The translations under genes and the position numbers were made by a program. This document shows, piece after piece, positions 25,982 to 35,100 of a DNA stretch of 36,046 bases. Source of the DNA: Planctomycetota bacterium (lineage in GTDB: Bacteria > Planctomycetota > UBA1135 > GCA-002686595); NCBI GenBank assembly GCA_002720975.1, contig PBIX01000026.1, positions 5,946 to 41,991 on the forward strand. The letters are read 5' to 3'. The first letter of the stretch is position 1. Each line of letters opens with the position of its first letter. Under the pieces are notes generated by a model. That model was not told where the DNA came from, did not search any database, and saw nothing but the letters and a program-made list of their open reading frames with translations.

Positions 25982-27189
25982 GCGCTCCCAAGATCGTCCT
26001 CGCCTACTCCGGCGGCCTCGACACCTCGATCATCATCCCCTGGCTCAAGGAGGAGAAGGGTATGGAGGTCCACTGCCTGGCCGGAGACGTGGGCCAGGGA
26101 GCCGAAGAGTTGGTCGGCCTGGAAGAGAAAGCGGCGCAGTCGGGCGCGGCCTCCTGTCGGGTCGTGGACCTGCGCACGGAGTTCCTGACCGAGTGCGTCT
26201 GGCCCTCCCTCAAGGCCCTGGCGGTCTACGAGGGCCGCTATCTCCTGGGGACCTCCTTGGCGCGACCGGTGCTGGCCCGGGCCCAGGTGGCCTACGCCCA
26301 GGAGGTGGGTGCCGAGGCCCTCTGCCACGGCTGCACGGGCAAGGGCAATGACCAGGTGCGCTTTGAGCTCGGGTACATGGCCTTCGCCCCGGAGATGCAG
26401 ATCATTGCACCCTGGCGCGAGTGGTCCATCACCAGCCGCGAGGAGGCCATCGACTACGCCGCCGAACACGAGATCCCCATCGTGGCCACGCGCAAGAAGA
26501 TCTACTCCCGCGACCGCAACCTGTGGCACATCTCCCACGAGGGCGGGGCCATCGAGGACCCCTCCAACCCGCCGCCCGCAGATGCCTGGCAGTGGACGAC
26601 TGATCCCAAGGCAGCGCCAGATGAGGCGCAGTGCGTCACGCTGACCTTCGACAAGGGCGTGCCCGTCGCCGTGGACGGACAAGTACTGGAGCCCGTCCCG
26701 CTCTTGGAGCGACTCAACGAGGTGGGTGCGACACACGGGGTGGGCCGTGTGGACATCGTCGAGAACCGGCTCGTGGGCATGAAGTCCCGCGGCCTCTACG
26801 AGACTCCCGGCGGCACGATCCTGATGGAGGGGCTGCGCTCCCTGCGCGCCCTGTGCGTGGAGCGGGACAGCGCCGACCTTGCGGACCGCCTGGCTCCGGA
26901 GTGGGCACGTCTGGTCTACAACGGCCAGTGGTTCCATCCCAAACGGGAGGCCATGGATGCCTTCTTCAACTGCCTGGCCCAGACCCAGACGGGCGAGGTC
27001 ACCGTCGAGCTGTTCAAGGGCAAGGCCACGTCCTTGCACGCTTCAAGTCCCAACAGCCTGTACAACGAGAACCTGGCCTCCTTCACCATGGGTGAAGGCT
27101 TCCAGCCCCAGGACTCTGAAGGGTTCGTGCGCCTGTTCGGTCTGCCGGGCACCGTGGCCCAGGCCGTGGCCGGGGAGTCACGGGTATGA
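25978..27189 (+). CDS. argG: Argininosuccinate synthase
   Basis: ATP-dependent joining of citrulline and aspartate. It has 403 residues (usual 400). The PP-loop ATP site AYSGGLDTS is at 9-17, and further conserved segments are GTSLARPVLAR, CHGCTGKGNDQVRFE and KSRGLYETPGGTIL. ATG 25978 overlaps the argF stop by four bases. Confidence 0.99.
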   Translation: MSAPKIVLAYSGGLDTSIIIPWLKEEKGMEVHCLAGDVGQGAEELVGLEEKAAQSGAASCRVVDLRTEFLTECVWPSLKALAVYEGRYLLGTSLARPVLARAQVAYAQEVGAEALCHGCTGKGNDQVRFELGYMAFAPEMQIIAPWREWSITSREEAIDYAAEHEIPIVATRKKIYSRDRNLWHISHEGGAIEDPSNPPPADAWQWTTDPKAAPDEAQCVTLTFDKGVPVAVDGQVLEPVPLLERLNEVGATHGVGRVDIVENRLVGMKSRGLYETPGGTILMEGLRSLRALCVERDSADLADRLAPEWARLVYNGQWFHPKREAMDAFFNCLAQTQTGEVTVELFKGKATSLHASSPNSLYNENLASFTMGEGFQPQDSEGFVRLFGLPGTVAQAVAGESRV

Positions 27190-28580
27190 GTCCCAACGAG
27201 AAGATGTGGGGCGGCCGCTTTGATGGGACAGGTGACCCGGCCTTCGAGGCCTTCAACTGCAGCCTCGGGTTCGATGCGCGCCTCCTGCAGGAGGACCTGG
27301 AGGGCAGCCGCGCCTGGGCCCGGGCCCTGGGTCAGGCCGGAGTGCTCGAGGAAGGGGAAGTGGAGCAGCTGGTCGCCGCCCTCGAACAACTGGGCACGGA
27401 GCTGCGGGACGATCCCACGCCCCTCAGCCAGAGCGCAGCGGAGGACATCCACGGCTTTGTGGAGCACGCCCTACAGGCCCGCCTCGGCGACCTGGCGCGC
27501 AAGCTGCACACAGGACGCTCGCGCAATGACCAGGTCGCCACCGACCTGAAGCTGCACCTGCGTGGTCAGGCGGCCGAACTGTGCGCAGGGACGCGGGAGT
27601 TGATGAGCGCCCTGGTGGACCTGGCCCACGACACGGCAGAGCTGGCCCTGCCCGGTCATACCCACCTGCAGCGGGCGCAAGCCGTGACGGCCGGCCACCA
27701 TGCCCTGGCCTACGTGGAGATGCTTGGCCGGGACGTGTCGCGGCTCGAGGCCGCCCAGGTTCGGTCCGACACCTGTCCCCTGGGTGCGGCGGCCCTGGGA
27801 GGCACGGCCTGGCCCGTGGACCGCGAAGCCCTGGCCGCGGACCTGGGCTTTGGCGCGGGCCCCACGCGCAACAGCATGGACGCGGTCAGCGACCGCGACC
27901 ACGCCACGGAGGTCATCTTCGCGTGTTCACTACTGATGGTGCACCTCTCACGGCTGGCCGAGGACTGGATCTTCTACTGCAGTCAGGAGGCGGGCTACCT
28001 GCGCCTCGGAGACGAAGTATCCACGGGCTCCAGTCTGATGCCCCAGAAGCGCAACCCCGATGCCCTAGAGTTGGTGCGCGGCAAGTGCGCCCGGGTTCAG
28101 GGTGACCTGACCACGATACTCACCCTGCAGAAAGGCCTACCGCTGACCTACGACAAGGATCTGCAGGAGGACAAGGAGTGCCTGTTCGACGCATTGGATA
28201 CCACCCGCGCCTGCCTGCAGGTGACGACTACGGTGGTGCGCAGCGCGCGCTACGACGCCGAGCGCTGCCGCGCCGCCTGCGCCGGGGGATTCATGGAAGC
28301 CACGGATCTGGCCGACCTCCTCGTCCAGGCCGGCCTGCCCTTCCGCGATGCTCATGGTCGGGTGGGCGCCGCCGTGCGCGCCGCAGAGAGCAAGGGCGTG
28401 TGCCTGGCGGACCTCGACGCCTCCGACAGAGAGCAGCATCTGCCCGAATTGGCAGGCGTGGACCTGGCCAGCGTCTTATCCGTGGAGGCCTGTCTTGATC
28501 GACACGACTGCCTGGGAGGCACCGCGCCCCATCAGGTCCAGGCCCAGGCCCGGGCCTGGAAAGAGAGGCTGCAAGCATGA
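27186..28580 (+). CDS. argH: Argininosuccinate lyase
   Basis: Last step: splits argininosuccinate into arginine and fumarate. It has 464 residues of the fumarase/aspartase superfamily. It begins KMWGGRFDG, with HTGRSRNDQVATDLKL, GHTHLQRAQAVT and the signature GSSLMPQKRNPD at about 281-292. It overlaps argG and the following gene by four bases each. Confidence 0.99.
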   Translation: MSPNEKMWGGRFDGTGDPAFEAFNCSLGFDARLLQEDLEGSRAWARALGQAGVLEEGEVEQLVAALEQLGTELRDDPTPLSQSAAEDIHGFVEHALQARLGDLARKLHTGRSRNDQVATDLKLHLRGQAAELCAGTRELMSALVDLAHDTAELALPGHTHLQRAQAVTAGHHALAYVEMLGRDVSRLEAAQVRSDTCPLGAAALGGTAWPVDREALAADLGFGAGPTRNSMDAVSDRDHATEVIFACSLLMVHLSRLAEDWIFYCSQEAGYLRLGDEVSTGSSLMPQKRNPDALELVRGKCARVQGDLTTILTLQKGLPLTYDKDLQEDKECLFDALDTTRACLQVTTTVVRSARYDAERCRAACAGGFMEATDLADLLVQAGLPFRDAHGRVGAAVRAAESKGVCLADLDASDREQHLPELAGVDLASVLSVEACLDRHDCLGGTAPHQVQAQARAWKERLQA

Positions 28581-29140
28581 GCTCCGTCACCATTCGGTCG
28601 GCGACCCTCACCGACGCCGCTGCCATCCTCGAGCTGGTCAACCGCCTGGCGGCCGAACAGGTCATGCTGCCCCGCTCCCCGGCCTCGGTCATCGAACGCA
28701 TCCGGGACTTCGTGGTGGCCGAGGTGGATGGCGCCTTCGCCGGTTGCGGGGCCCTGGCCATCGTCTGGTCCGACATGGCGGAGATACGCTCCATCGCCGT
28801 GGACCCCGCCCATCAGGGACTGGGCCTGGGCCGCCGCATGGCAAAGACCCTGATCGCCGAGGCACGCCAGTTGGGGCTGCCCCAGGTCATGGCCTTCACC
28901 TACGTGACCGGGTTCTTTACGGGACTGGGCTTCGAGGTCGTCGAGTACTCACGCCTGCCCCACAAAGTCTTCAACGACTGCCTGAACTGTCCCAAGTTCT
29001 ACTCCTGTGACGAGACGGCCGTGCTTCTGGCGCTGGTACCGAAGGAGGAGCTCCCCGCACCCCTCGGCGGGCCAACTCACCTGCCCCTGCCGGGCAAGGG
29101 CGGCCTTCGGCCAGGGATGCCTACACCAAATTCGACCTGA
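28577..29140 (+). CDS. argA: Short N-acetylglutamate synthase (GNAT type)
   Basis: A 187-residue GNAT acetyltransferase, probably making N-acetylglutamate, the first step. The acetyl-CoA loop is Q80-GLGLGRR, after IRSIAVDPAHQ. A Cys motif C135-x2-C138-x5-C144 followed by DE (DCLNCPKFYSCDE) matches the short ArgA-like family and may bind metal. It lacks the amino-acid-kinase domain of classical ArgA. The last 30 residues are Pro/Gly-rich. Its ATG overlaps the argH stop by four bases, making it the last gene of the operon. The family assignment is good; activity is inferred from operon context. Confidence 0.85.
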   Translation: MSSVTIRSATLTDAAAILELVNRLAAEQVMLPRSPASVIERIRDFVVAEVDGAFAGCGALAIVWSDMAEIRSIAVDPAHQGLGLGRRMAKTLIAEARQLGLPQVMAFTYVTGFFTGLGFEVVEYSRLPHKVFNDCLNCPKFYSCDETAVLLALVPKEELPAPLGGPTHLPLPGKGGLRPGMPTPNST

Positions 29141-29152
29141 GCCTGCTCGGGT

Positions 29153-29845
29153 CTACTGGTCGTCCGCGGTCCCGCGCAGCTGACGCTTGGGATTGCGCGC
29201 CAGGTTCGAACTCCCGCGGGTGGTCCTCTGGGGAACCACCCAACCCTGCTCGGGAATCAACTCGAGAGCCGAGTCGTGGATGGCCGCACCGCCGGGCTCG
29301 ACGGGGCGCAGATGTCCGGGATTCAAGGTGGCGGGGTCATCCCCGTGCACGGCCGAGTGTGTCCTGACGGTCACTCCACCCTCCACTCCACCCGGCCCGG
29401 GACCAACGTTCAGCCCCGAACCCTCCCCACCCAGGAAGTGAATCATGCCCAGAGCGAAAACCAACCCCGCAGCGGCGGCCAGGCTGGCCACTCTCAAGCG
29501 CGGGAAGGAGCGTATGGGCGCCGGGCCGGCTAGGGGCATGCTTGCGGGCCGCTGGGGAACGAGCACCTCTCGCTCCGCCTCCGTACCCGCAATCAGTCCC
29601 TCGGCAATCAGGCCGGCTCGTACCCCACCCCACACAGATCCGCCTTCGGGTGAAGACTCATCAGACTGCAGCATGGAAACCAGCGCTCCCCGTGCCTGAC
29701 GGGCACGGTCCTCATGGAGGCGACAGGTCTCGCAATCGTCCAGATGGGCCTTCACCTGGGCCAACTCCTGAAGCTCCATGTCGCCACCCACGTAGAGGGG
29801 CAGAGCGGCACGGACATCGGCGCAGTTGGGCGAAGGATTGGACAT
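29153..29845 (-). CDS. Zinc-binding anti-sigma factor
   Basis: Predicted membrane anti-sigma factor of 230 residues. The cytoplasmic N-terminus has a ZAS-type zinc motif: C8 and H-x3-C-x2-C (HLDDCETC, about 35-42). One membrane helix follows at about 120-140 (VASLAAAAGLVFALGMIHFL), then a Gly/Pro/His-rich exposed domain to the end. It lies 94 bases after the sigma gene in the same direction, the standard arrangement for a cognate pair. The signal sensed is unknown. Its stop is 12 bases from the stop of the convergent NAGS gene. Confidence 0.85.
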   Translation of the reverse strand: MSNPSPNCADVRAALPLYVGGDMELQELAQVKAHLDDCETCRLHEDRARQARGALVSMLQSDESSPEGGSVWGGVRAGLIAEGLIAGTEAEREVLVPQRPASMPLAGPAPIRSFPRLRVASLAAAAGLVFALGMIHFLGGEGSGLNVGPGPGGVEGGVTVRTHSAVHGDDPATLNPGHLRPVEPGGAAIHDSALELIPEQGWVVPQRTTRGSSNLARNPKRQLRGTADDQ

Positions 29846-29939
29846 GGTTGGGGGGGAATCGGTGTGCTTGCGTTCTTCAGGGGGGTCTACGGGACCCGGG
29901 GCGTAGCCGTTGGCGGAGTTCTGGCAGAAAGTGGGGCCT

Positions 29940-30620
29940 TCAGGCCTCTTCCCCCCCAGCGCCGGAGTCCCAATCTGATCCCTCGGCCGACCTCAAGCGT
30001 GCCTGAGCCAAGCGCGTACGGCGCTCCCACTCCTCCTGGAACAGCTTGCGGCCCCTGTGGAGGCGCCAGCGCACGGTGACGTGGGTGGCCCCCACTATTT
30101 CAGCAATCTCTGTGCAGGGCAGCCCTTCCAGCTCCCTCAGGACCAGTACCGACTGGAAGTGCGGGGCCAGGGCTTCCAGGCAGGAGCGCACCTCATCACC
30201 CGTCTCGCGGCTCTCCAGCGCGTCGGAGGGCAGGGCCTGGCTGGGATCGGGCAGGTCGATCTGTCCAGGACCGTCCTCGTCCTCGGTCGAAGTGGATTGG
30301 GTGGGGCGGCGCTTGCGCAGGTGATCGATGCACAGGTTGGTGACGATGCGGAAGAGCCACGTGCTGAAATCATGCTGGAAGTCAAACCGCTCCAGATTCT
30401 TGAAAACCCGCAGGAAGGCCTCCTGGGTGAGGTCCTGGGCGTCCTCGTCCGTGGGCACCATCTTGCGCGCCACGTGCCGCGCCCGCTTCTCGTAGCGCCG
30501 GACCAGGTCCCCGAAAGCATCCTCCTCCCCCTCGAGCGCCCGACGGATCAGGGCATGATCCACCTGGCGGGGGGTGGGCTCGGATTGAGCACCGGAATCA
30601 CTGGGAGACGTAGAGGACAT
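29940..30620 (-). CDS. ECF-family RNA polymerase sigma factor
   Basis: A 226-residue extracytoplasmic-function sigma factor. Region 2 at about 20-105 has the core-binding and -10 recognition segments (DAQDLTQEAFLRVFKNLERFD, FSTWLFRIVTNLCIDHLRKR). An acidic linker (TEDEDGPGQIDLPD) leads to region 4 at about 140-195 (VLVLRELEGLPCTEIAEI, HVTVRWRLHRGRKLF), and an extra C-terminal tail of about 30 residues follows. ATG 30620 (MSSTSPSDSG) is chosen; in-frame ATG 30677 is possible. It is followed by its likely anti-sigma factor. No self-regulated ECF promoter was recognised in the 130 bases before it. Confidence 0.93.
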   Translation of the reverse strand: MSSTSPSDSGAQSEPTPRQVDHALIRRALEGEEDAFGDLVRRYEKRARHVARKMVPTDEDAQDLTQEAFLRVFKNLERFDFQHDFSTWLFRIVTNLCIDHLRKRRPTQSTSTEDEDGPGQIDLPDPSQALPSDALESRETGDEVRSCLEALAPHFQSVLVLRELEGLPCTEIAEIVGATHVTVRWRLHRGRKLFQEEWERRTRLAQARLRSAEGSDWDSGAGGEEA

Positions 30621-30750
30621 GGCAGGGGCGTGGACCTTGAACCTAGTGTATCGGCCGTCCTTTCCCAGCACCTGCATACGAGATCGAAGAGGAAGGCCCA
30701 CAGGGGGCCTACGCAGGGGCAATCAGATCGTTGGCGGCCGGCAGCCCCCC

Positions 30751-31707
30751 TCAGACCGTCGGGAAGCGACCCTCCACGGCCCCCATCCGGCGGAATTTCT
30801 CGCGGCGGTCCGCGACAAGCTGCTCGGGATCCACCCCCTCCAGCTCGTCCAGGTGTTCGAGGATCGAGTCGCCGAGGTTCTGGAAGACCACCTCGGGATC
30901 CCGGTGCGCGCCCCCCAGGGGTTCGGCCACCACGCCGTCGATGACCCCCAGCCGGGTGAGGTCCTTGGATGTCAACTTCAGGGCACTGGCAGCCTCGGGC
31001 GTCCGTGCTCCGTCCTTCCAGAGGATGGCCGCACAGCCCTCGGGACTGATCACCGAGTAGTAGGAGTACTGCAGCATCAGGACCCGGTCCCCCACGCCGA
31101 TGCCCAGGGCACCGCCGGAGCCTCCCTCGCCGATCACCACACACACAATGGGGACAGCCAGCTCGAACATGCCAAGAATGTTCTCGGCGATGGCGGCCGC
31201 CTGGCCGCGCTCCTCGGCGCCGATGCCCGGGTAGGCACCGGGCGTGTTGATCAGGGTGACGATGGGCAGCCCCAGCTTGGCTGCCAGGCGCATCTTGCGC
31301 AGGGCCTTGCGGTAGCCCTCGGGGTGGGCACAGCCGAAATTGGTCTCCAGGCGCTCAGGGGTGGTTTTTCCCTTGCGATGGCCCACGAGCATCAGGCGTC
31401 GCCCGCGCAGGGTGGCGAAGCCGGTCACGATGGCCCGGTCGTCGCCGTAGCTCTTGTCACCGTGGAGCTCGATGAACTCGTCGAACATGTGGTCGATGTA
31501 GTCCGAGGCCACGGGGCGCTCCGGGTGACGGGAAACATTGACCGACTCCCAGGGGTCCAGGTCGGAGTAGGTCTCGGCCAGGGCCGTCTCGATCTTGTTG
31601 CGCAGGGCGCCGATCTCCTTGGAGATGTCCAGATCGTTCTTCTGCGAGAGCTCGGTCAGCTCCGCCAGCTGCGCCTCCATGTCCCGGATGGGGGCCTCGA
31701 AGGCCAT
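30751..31707 (-). CDS. accA: Acetyl-CoA carboxylase carboxyltransferase subunit alpha
   Basis: Carboxyltransferase alpha subunit that, with AccD, moves CO2 from biotin to acetyl-CoA to form malonyl-CoA for fatty acid synthesis. It has 318 residues, the E. coli length being 319. The N-terminal helix (AQLAELTELSQKNDLDI) is followed by HGDKSYGDDRAIVTG, NTPGAYPGIGAEERGQA, GEGGSGGALGIGVGDRV and EGCAAILWKD. ATG 31707 (MAFEAPIRDME) is chosen on length; no Shine-Dalgarno is seen before it. Upstream in-frame starts (to 31890) give residues unlike the family. No accD is in the window. Confidence 0.96.
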   Translation of the reverse strand: MAFEAPIRDMEAQLAELTELSQKNDLDISKEIGALRNKIETALAETYSDLDPWESVNVSRHPERPVASDYIDHMFDEFIELHGDKSYGDDRAIVTGFATLRGRRLMLVGHRKGKTTPERLETNFGCAHPEGYRKALRKMRLAAKLGLPIVTLINTPGAYPGIGAEERGQAAAIAENILGMFELAVPIVCVVIGEGGSGGALGIGVGDRVLMLQYSYYSVISPEGCAAILWKDGARTPEAASALKLTSKDLTRLGVIDGVVAEPLGGAHRDPEVVFQNLGDSILEHLDELEGVDPEQLVADRREKFRRMGAVEGRFPTV

Positions 31708-32169
31708 CCCGGGCGAGGCGTCGGATTTACGGCGTTCCTCAGACAAGGTGATTCGCGTGGAGGGGAGCAGGAGGGGGCGGGGCCTGACGTGCACCATATT
31801 CGGGGACCGCGCCTGAGAAGGCAAGCCCAATGGACTGCACCGGCCGAAGATGCTCCACGGCACCCAGCGCGAAGCTGGGCACGCTTGCACGCCTTCTCGG
31901 ATGCCCTGCGGTTGGCGTTGGTAAGGTCAGGCTAGCTCACCGTGCTCGACTCAATCTCCGGGAGTCGCTTCCGGGTGCAACGGGCAGGTCAAATTTGGTC
32001 GCCCCACCCACAAAAGTGGCTGGGAGGGCTTTCGGTACACTCGCTCCTGAGCCCCCCCCGAACGTTTGGTCCAGCCACGGACGTCTGGAGTTCGTTCTTC
32101 AGTCCACCCATGATTGCCCTAGTTGAAACGGTGCCCACCCTTATCTCCTTAATCCCCTCCTGCACTGCC
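31708..32169. promoter_or_regulatory. Divergent accA / Tricorn-like protease intergenic region
   Basis: A 462-base stretch with no convincing gene. It must hold the promoters of accA (minus) and the protease (plus). TTGAAA at 32123 could be a -35 for the protease, but the nearest -10-like hexamer is too far (about 19-20 bases). An open frame from 31942 runs into the protease gene, but its residues do not look like protein before the signal peptide at 32170. Confidence 0.3.
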
Positions 32170-35100
32170 ATGAATACCCACTGCCGATCGTCGTTGCTCT
32201 CCCTCTTGGCAATCACCCTTTGTGCCGCCTCCCCCGGGCATGCCCAAGTGGGCCAAGCCGGCATGTTGCGTTATCCCGATGTCAGTCAAACTCAGATTGT
32301 GTTCGTCTACGCCAACGATCTCTGGCTGGTGGACCGTGCCGGTGGTTTGGCAACACCCTTGGCAAGCCCAGCGGGGGCCGAGCGCAACCCGCGCTTCAGC
32401 GCCGACGGAAAGACCATCGCCTTCAGCGGCAACTACGAAGGGGATAGCAACCTCTACACCATGAACGTGGGCGGGGGCATTCCTTTTCGAGTCACCCATC
32501 ACCCGGGTGGCGATCAGTTCACGGACTGGACCGCGGACGGGAGATTGGTGTTCTCCACCTCGGCGTTCACAGGACAGCGGAGAGCAGCGCAGATGTTCAC
32601 TGTGCCCGCCACGGGCGGACTGCCCACCAAAGTGTCCATTCCTTATGGTGCGAACGGCACCATCCGCGCCGATGGGCGCATGTTGGCCTACACCCCGAAC
32701 AGTCGGGACAATCGCAACTGGAAGCGCTATTTGGGGGGGACGGCCACGGACGTTTGGCTCTTCGATCTACAGGACAAGACCTCGCAAAGGGTGACTCATT
32801 GGGAGGGGACCGATAGTTTTCCGATGTGGCATGGGGATGACCTGTACTTCGTGTCGGATCGCGGAAGTGAGCAACGGCTCAACGTTTGGAAGTCCGACGC
32901 CCAGAGCGGCGAGCTCAGTCAAATCACGCGCTTCACCGATTTCGACGTGAAGTGGCCGGCGATTGGCCCCGGGGACAAGGGCCAGGGCGAGATCGTCTTT
33001 CAGAACAATTCCGGGCTGTTCCTGCTCGACCTCGGCAGCGGTCAGACCCGTCAGGTTTCGGTGAAAATCCCCGGTGCCCGCGAGTCGATTCGCCCGCGCA
33101 TGGTGGATGTGTCCGATGCGATCAGCGCCGGCGGTCTCTCGTCCACGGGCAAGCGCGTGGCCGTGGAGGCCCGCGGCGACATTTGGACCTTGCCCGCGGA
33201 TAAGGGCAAACCCCGTAACCTGACCCATTCGGATGGGGTTGCGGAGCGCGATCCTTCCTGGAGTCCGGATGGGCGTTGGGTGGCTTATTTTTCGGACGCC
33301 AGCGGCGAATACGAGTTGACCCTGACCCAATCCGACGGTCGCGGCGAGACGCGCCAGCTGACCCAGGACACGGAAGGCTACAAGTACCAGCCCGTCTGGT
33401 CGCCGAACTCCGAGCAGATCGCGTACAGCGACCGCTCGGGGACGATCTACTTGCACAACATCGAGGCCGCCACGACCACCCGCGTGGATCAACACGGCCG
33501 CGCGGAATGGGGAGTGGAACTGAATTGGTCCCACGACTCCCGTTGGCTCACATTCAGCACGCCTGGTGCCAGTGCGTTGGGGTCTTCGATCATGTTGTAC
33601 GACACGACTTCGGGGATCTTGGAGCGCGTGACCAGCGACATGTTCAGCGACTCGAATCCAGTGTTCGACCGCAAGGGGGACTACCTCTACTTCGCCAGCG
33701 TGCGCAACTTCAATGGTCAGCGTGGATCGGCCATCGACTCAAACTACGTGTATGAGAATGCCCAGGTACTCTTGGCTGTTCCCCTGCGCAAAGATGTGGA
33801 GTTCCCCTGGGCGGAAGAAAGCGATGAGGAGACCTGGGGCGAGGAGGACGAGGAAGATGGCGAGGAGCCGGGCAACGACGAGGATGACGGCGAGACGCAA
33901 GACCCCGATTCAGATTCGGACTCTGACGAAGAAGAAGAAGAAGACGAGCCCGCCGACGATGGTGTCTCCGGGGCATGGTCCGGTCAGCTGGATATTCCCG
34001 AGACGGGTTCCATCGACGTGCGCATGACGATCACGATGAGCGGTGGAACACTCTCCGGGACCATCAGCAGTGCGCTCGGCACCGCCACAATGACGGGCAC
34101 CCTCGACCTCAAGTCGGGTGAGTGCAGTGGAGACATCCACACCGATACAGGTATCACTATGCCTTTTACGGGCAAGCTCTCGGATGGCTCCCTCTCCTGG
34201 ACCATCGTCAGCCCTGACGGCAACGCCCGCATGACTTGCGACCGTGCCTCTCCCTCAAGCTCCGACGACGAGGCGGACGAGGACGAAGATGAACCCGCAA
34301 AAGTGGTCGAGATCGACATCGAGGGCTTCGAACGGCGTGCCCTGCAACTCCCGGTCAGCGCGGGCAGCTTCGGCAGCCTGGCGGTCAACCACAAGGGCCA
34401 ACTGCTCTACAGCCGACGGGGCAATGATGGTGGCATCAAGCTCTACGGCCTGACCGACGACGACCAAACCGAGAAGAGCGTCACCGGCGGAGGGGGCTTT
34501 AGCCTCTCGAGCGATGGCAAGAAGCTCTTGCTGTTGCGCGGCAGCGCGCCGTCCATCGGCAAGGCGGGGGAGAGTAGCTCCCCCAAGAACGTCAAGACCG
34601 ACGGCATGGACAGCTGGATCGATGCGCGCCAGGAATGGCCCCAAATCTACACGGATGCCTGGCGCCTGTTCCGGGACTACTTCTATGCAGAGAACATGCA
34701 CGGGGTCGATTGGAAAGCCGTGCACGATGCGTACCGCCCGATGATCGACTTCTGCGTGACGCGCAATGACGTGGACTACGTTCTGCGCGAGATCGTCTCT
34801 GAGCTGAACTGCGGGCATACGTACGTTCGCGGCGGTCCCATGGAGAGAGGGCCGCGGGTTGGCGTAGGCCTCTTGGGTTGCGACTACAGCTTGGAGGACG
34901 GTGCCTACCGCATCACCAAGATCATCGAAGGGGGAGTTTGGGACGCGGATGCCCGCGGTCCCCTGAGCAAGACCGGAGTGGACGTTCACGAGGGCGACTA
35001 TCTCCTGGCGGTGGACGGCGTCCCGATGGATACCTCCGTCGACCCCTGGGCCGCCTTCGTGGGCAAGGGAGGCCAGGCCGTCGAACTGACGGTTTCGAGC

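Noticed and set aside
29203-29214. T-arm-like ggttcgaactcc suggesting a tRNA
   Set aside because: Surrounding bases cannot form acceptor or anticodon stems, and the site lies inside the anti-sigma coding sequence.
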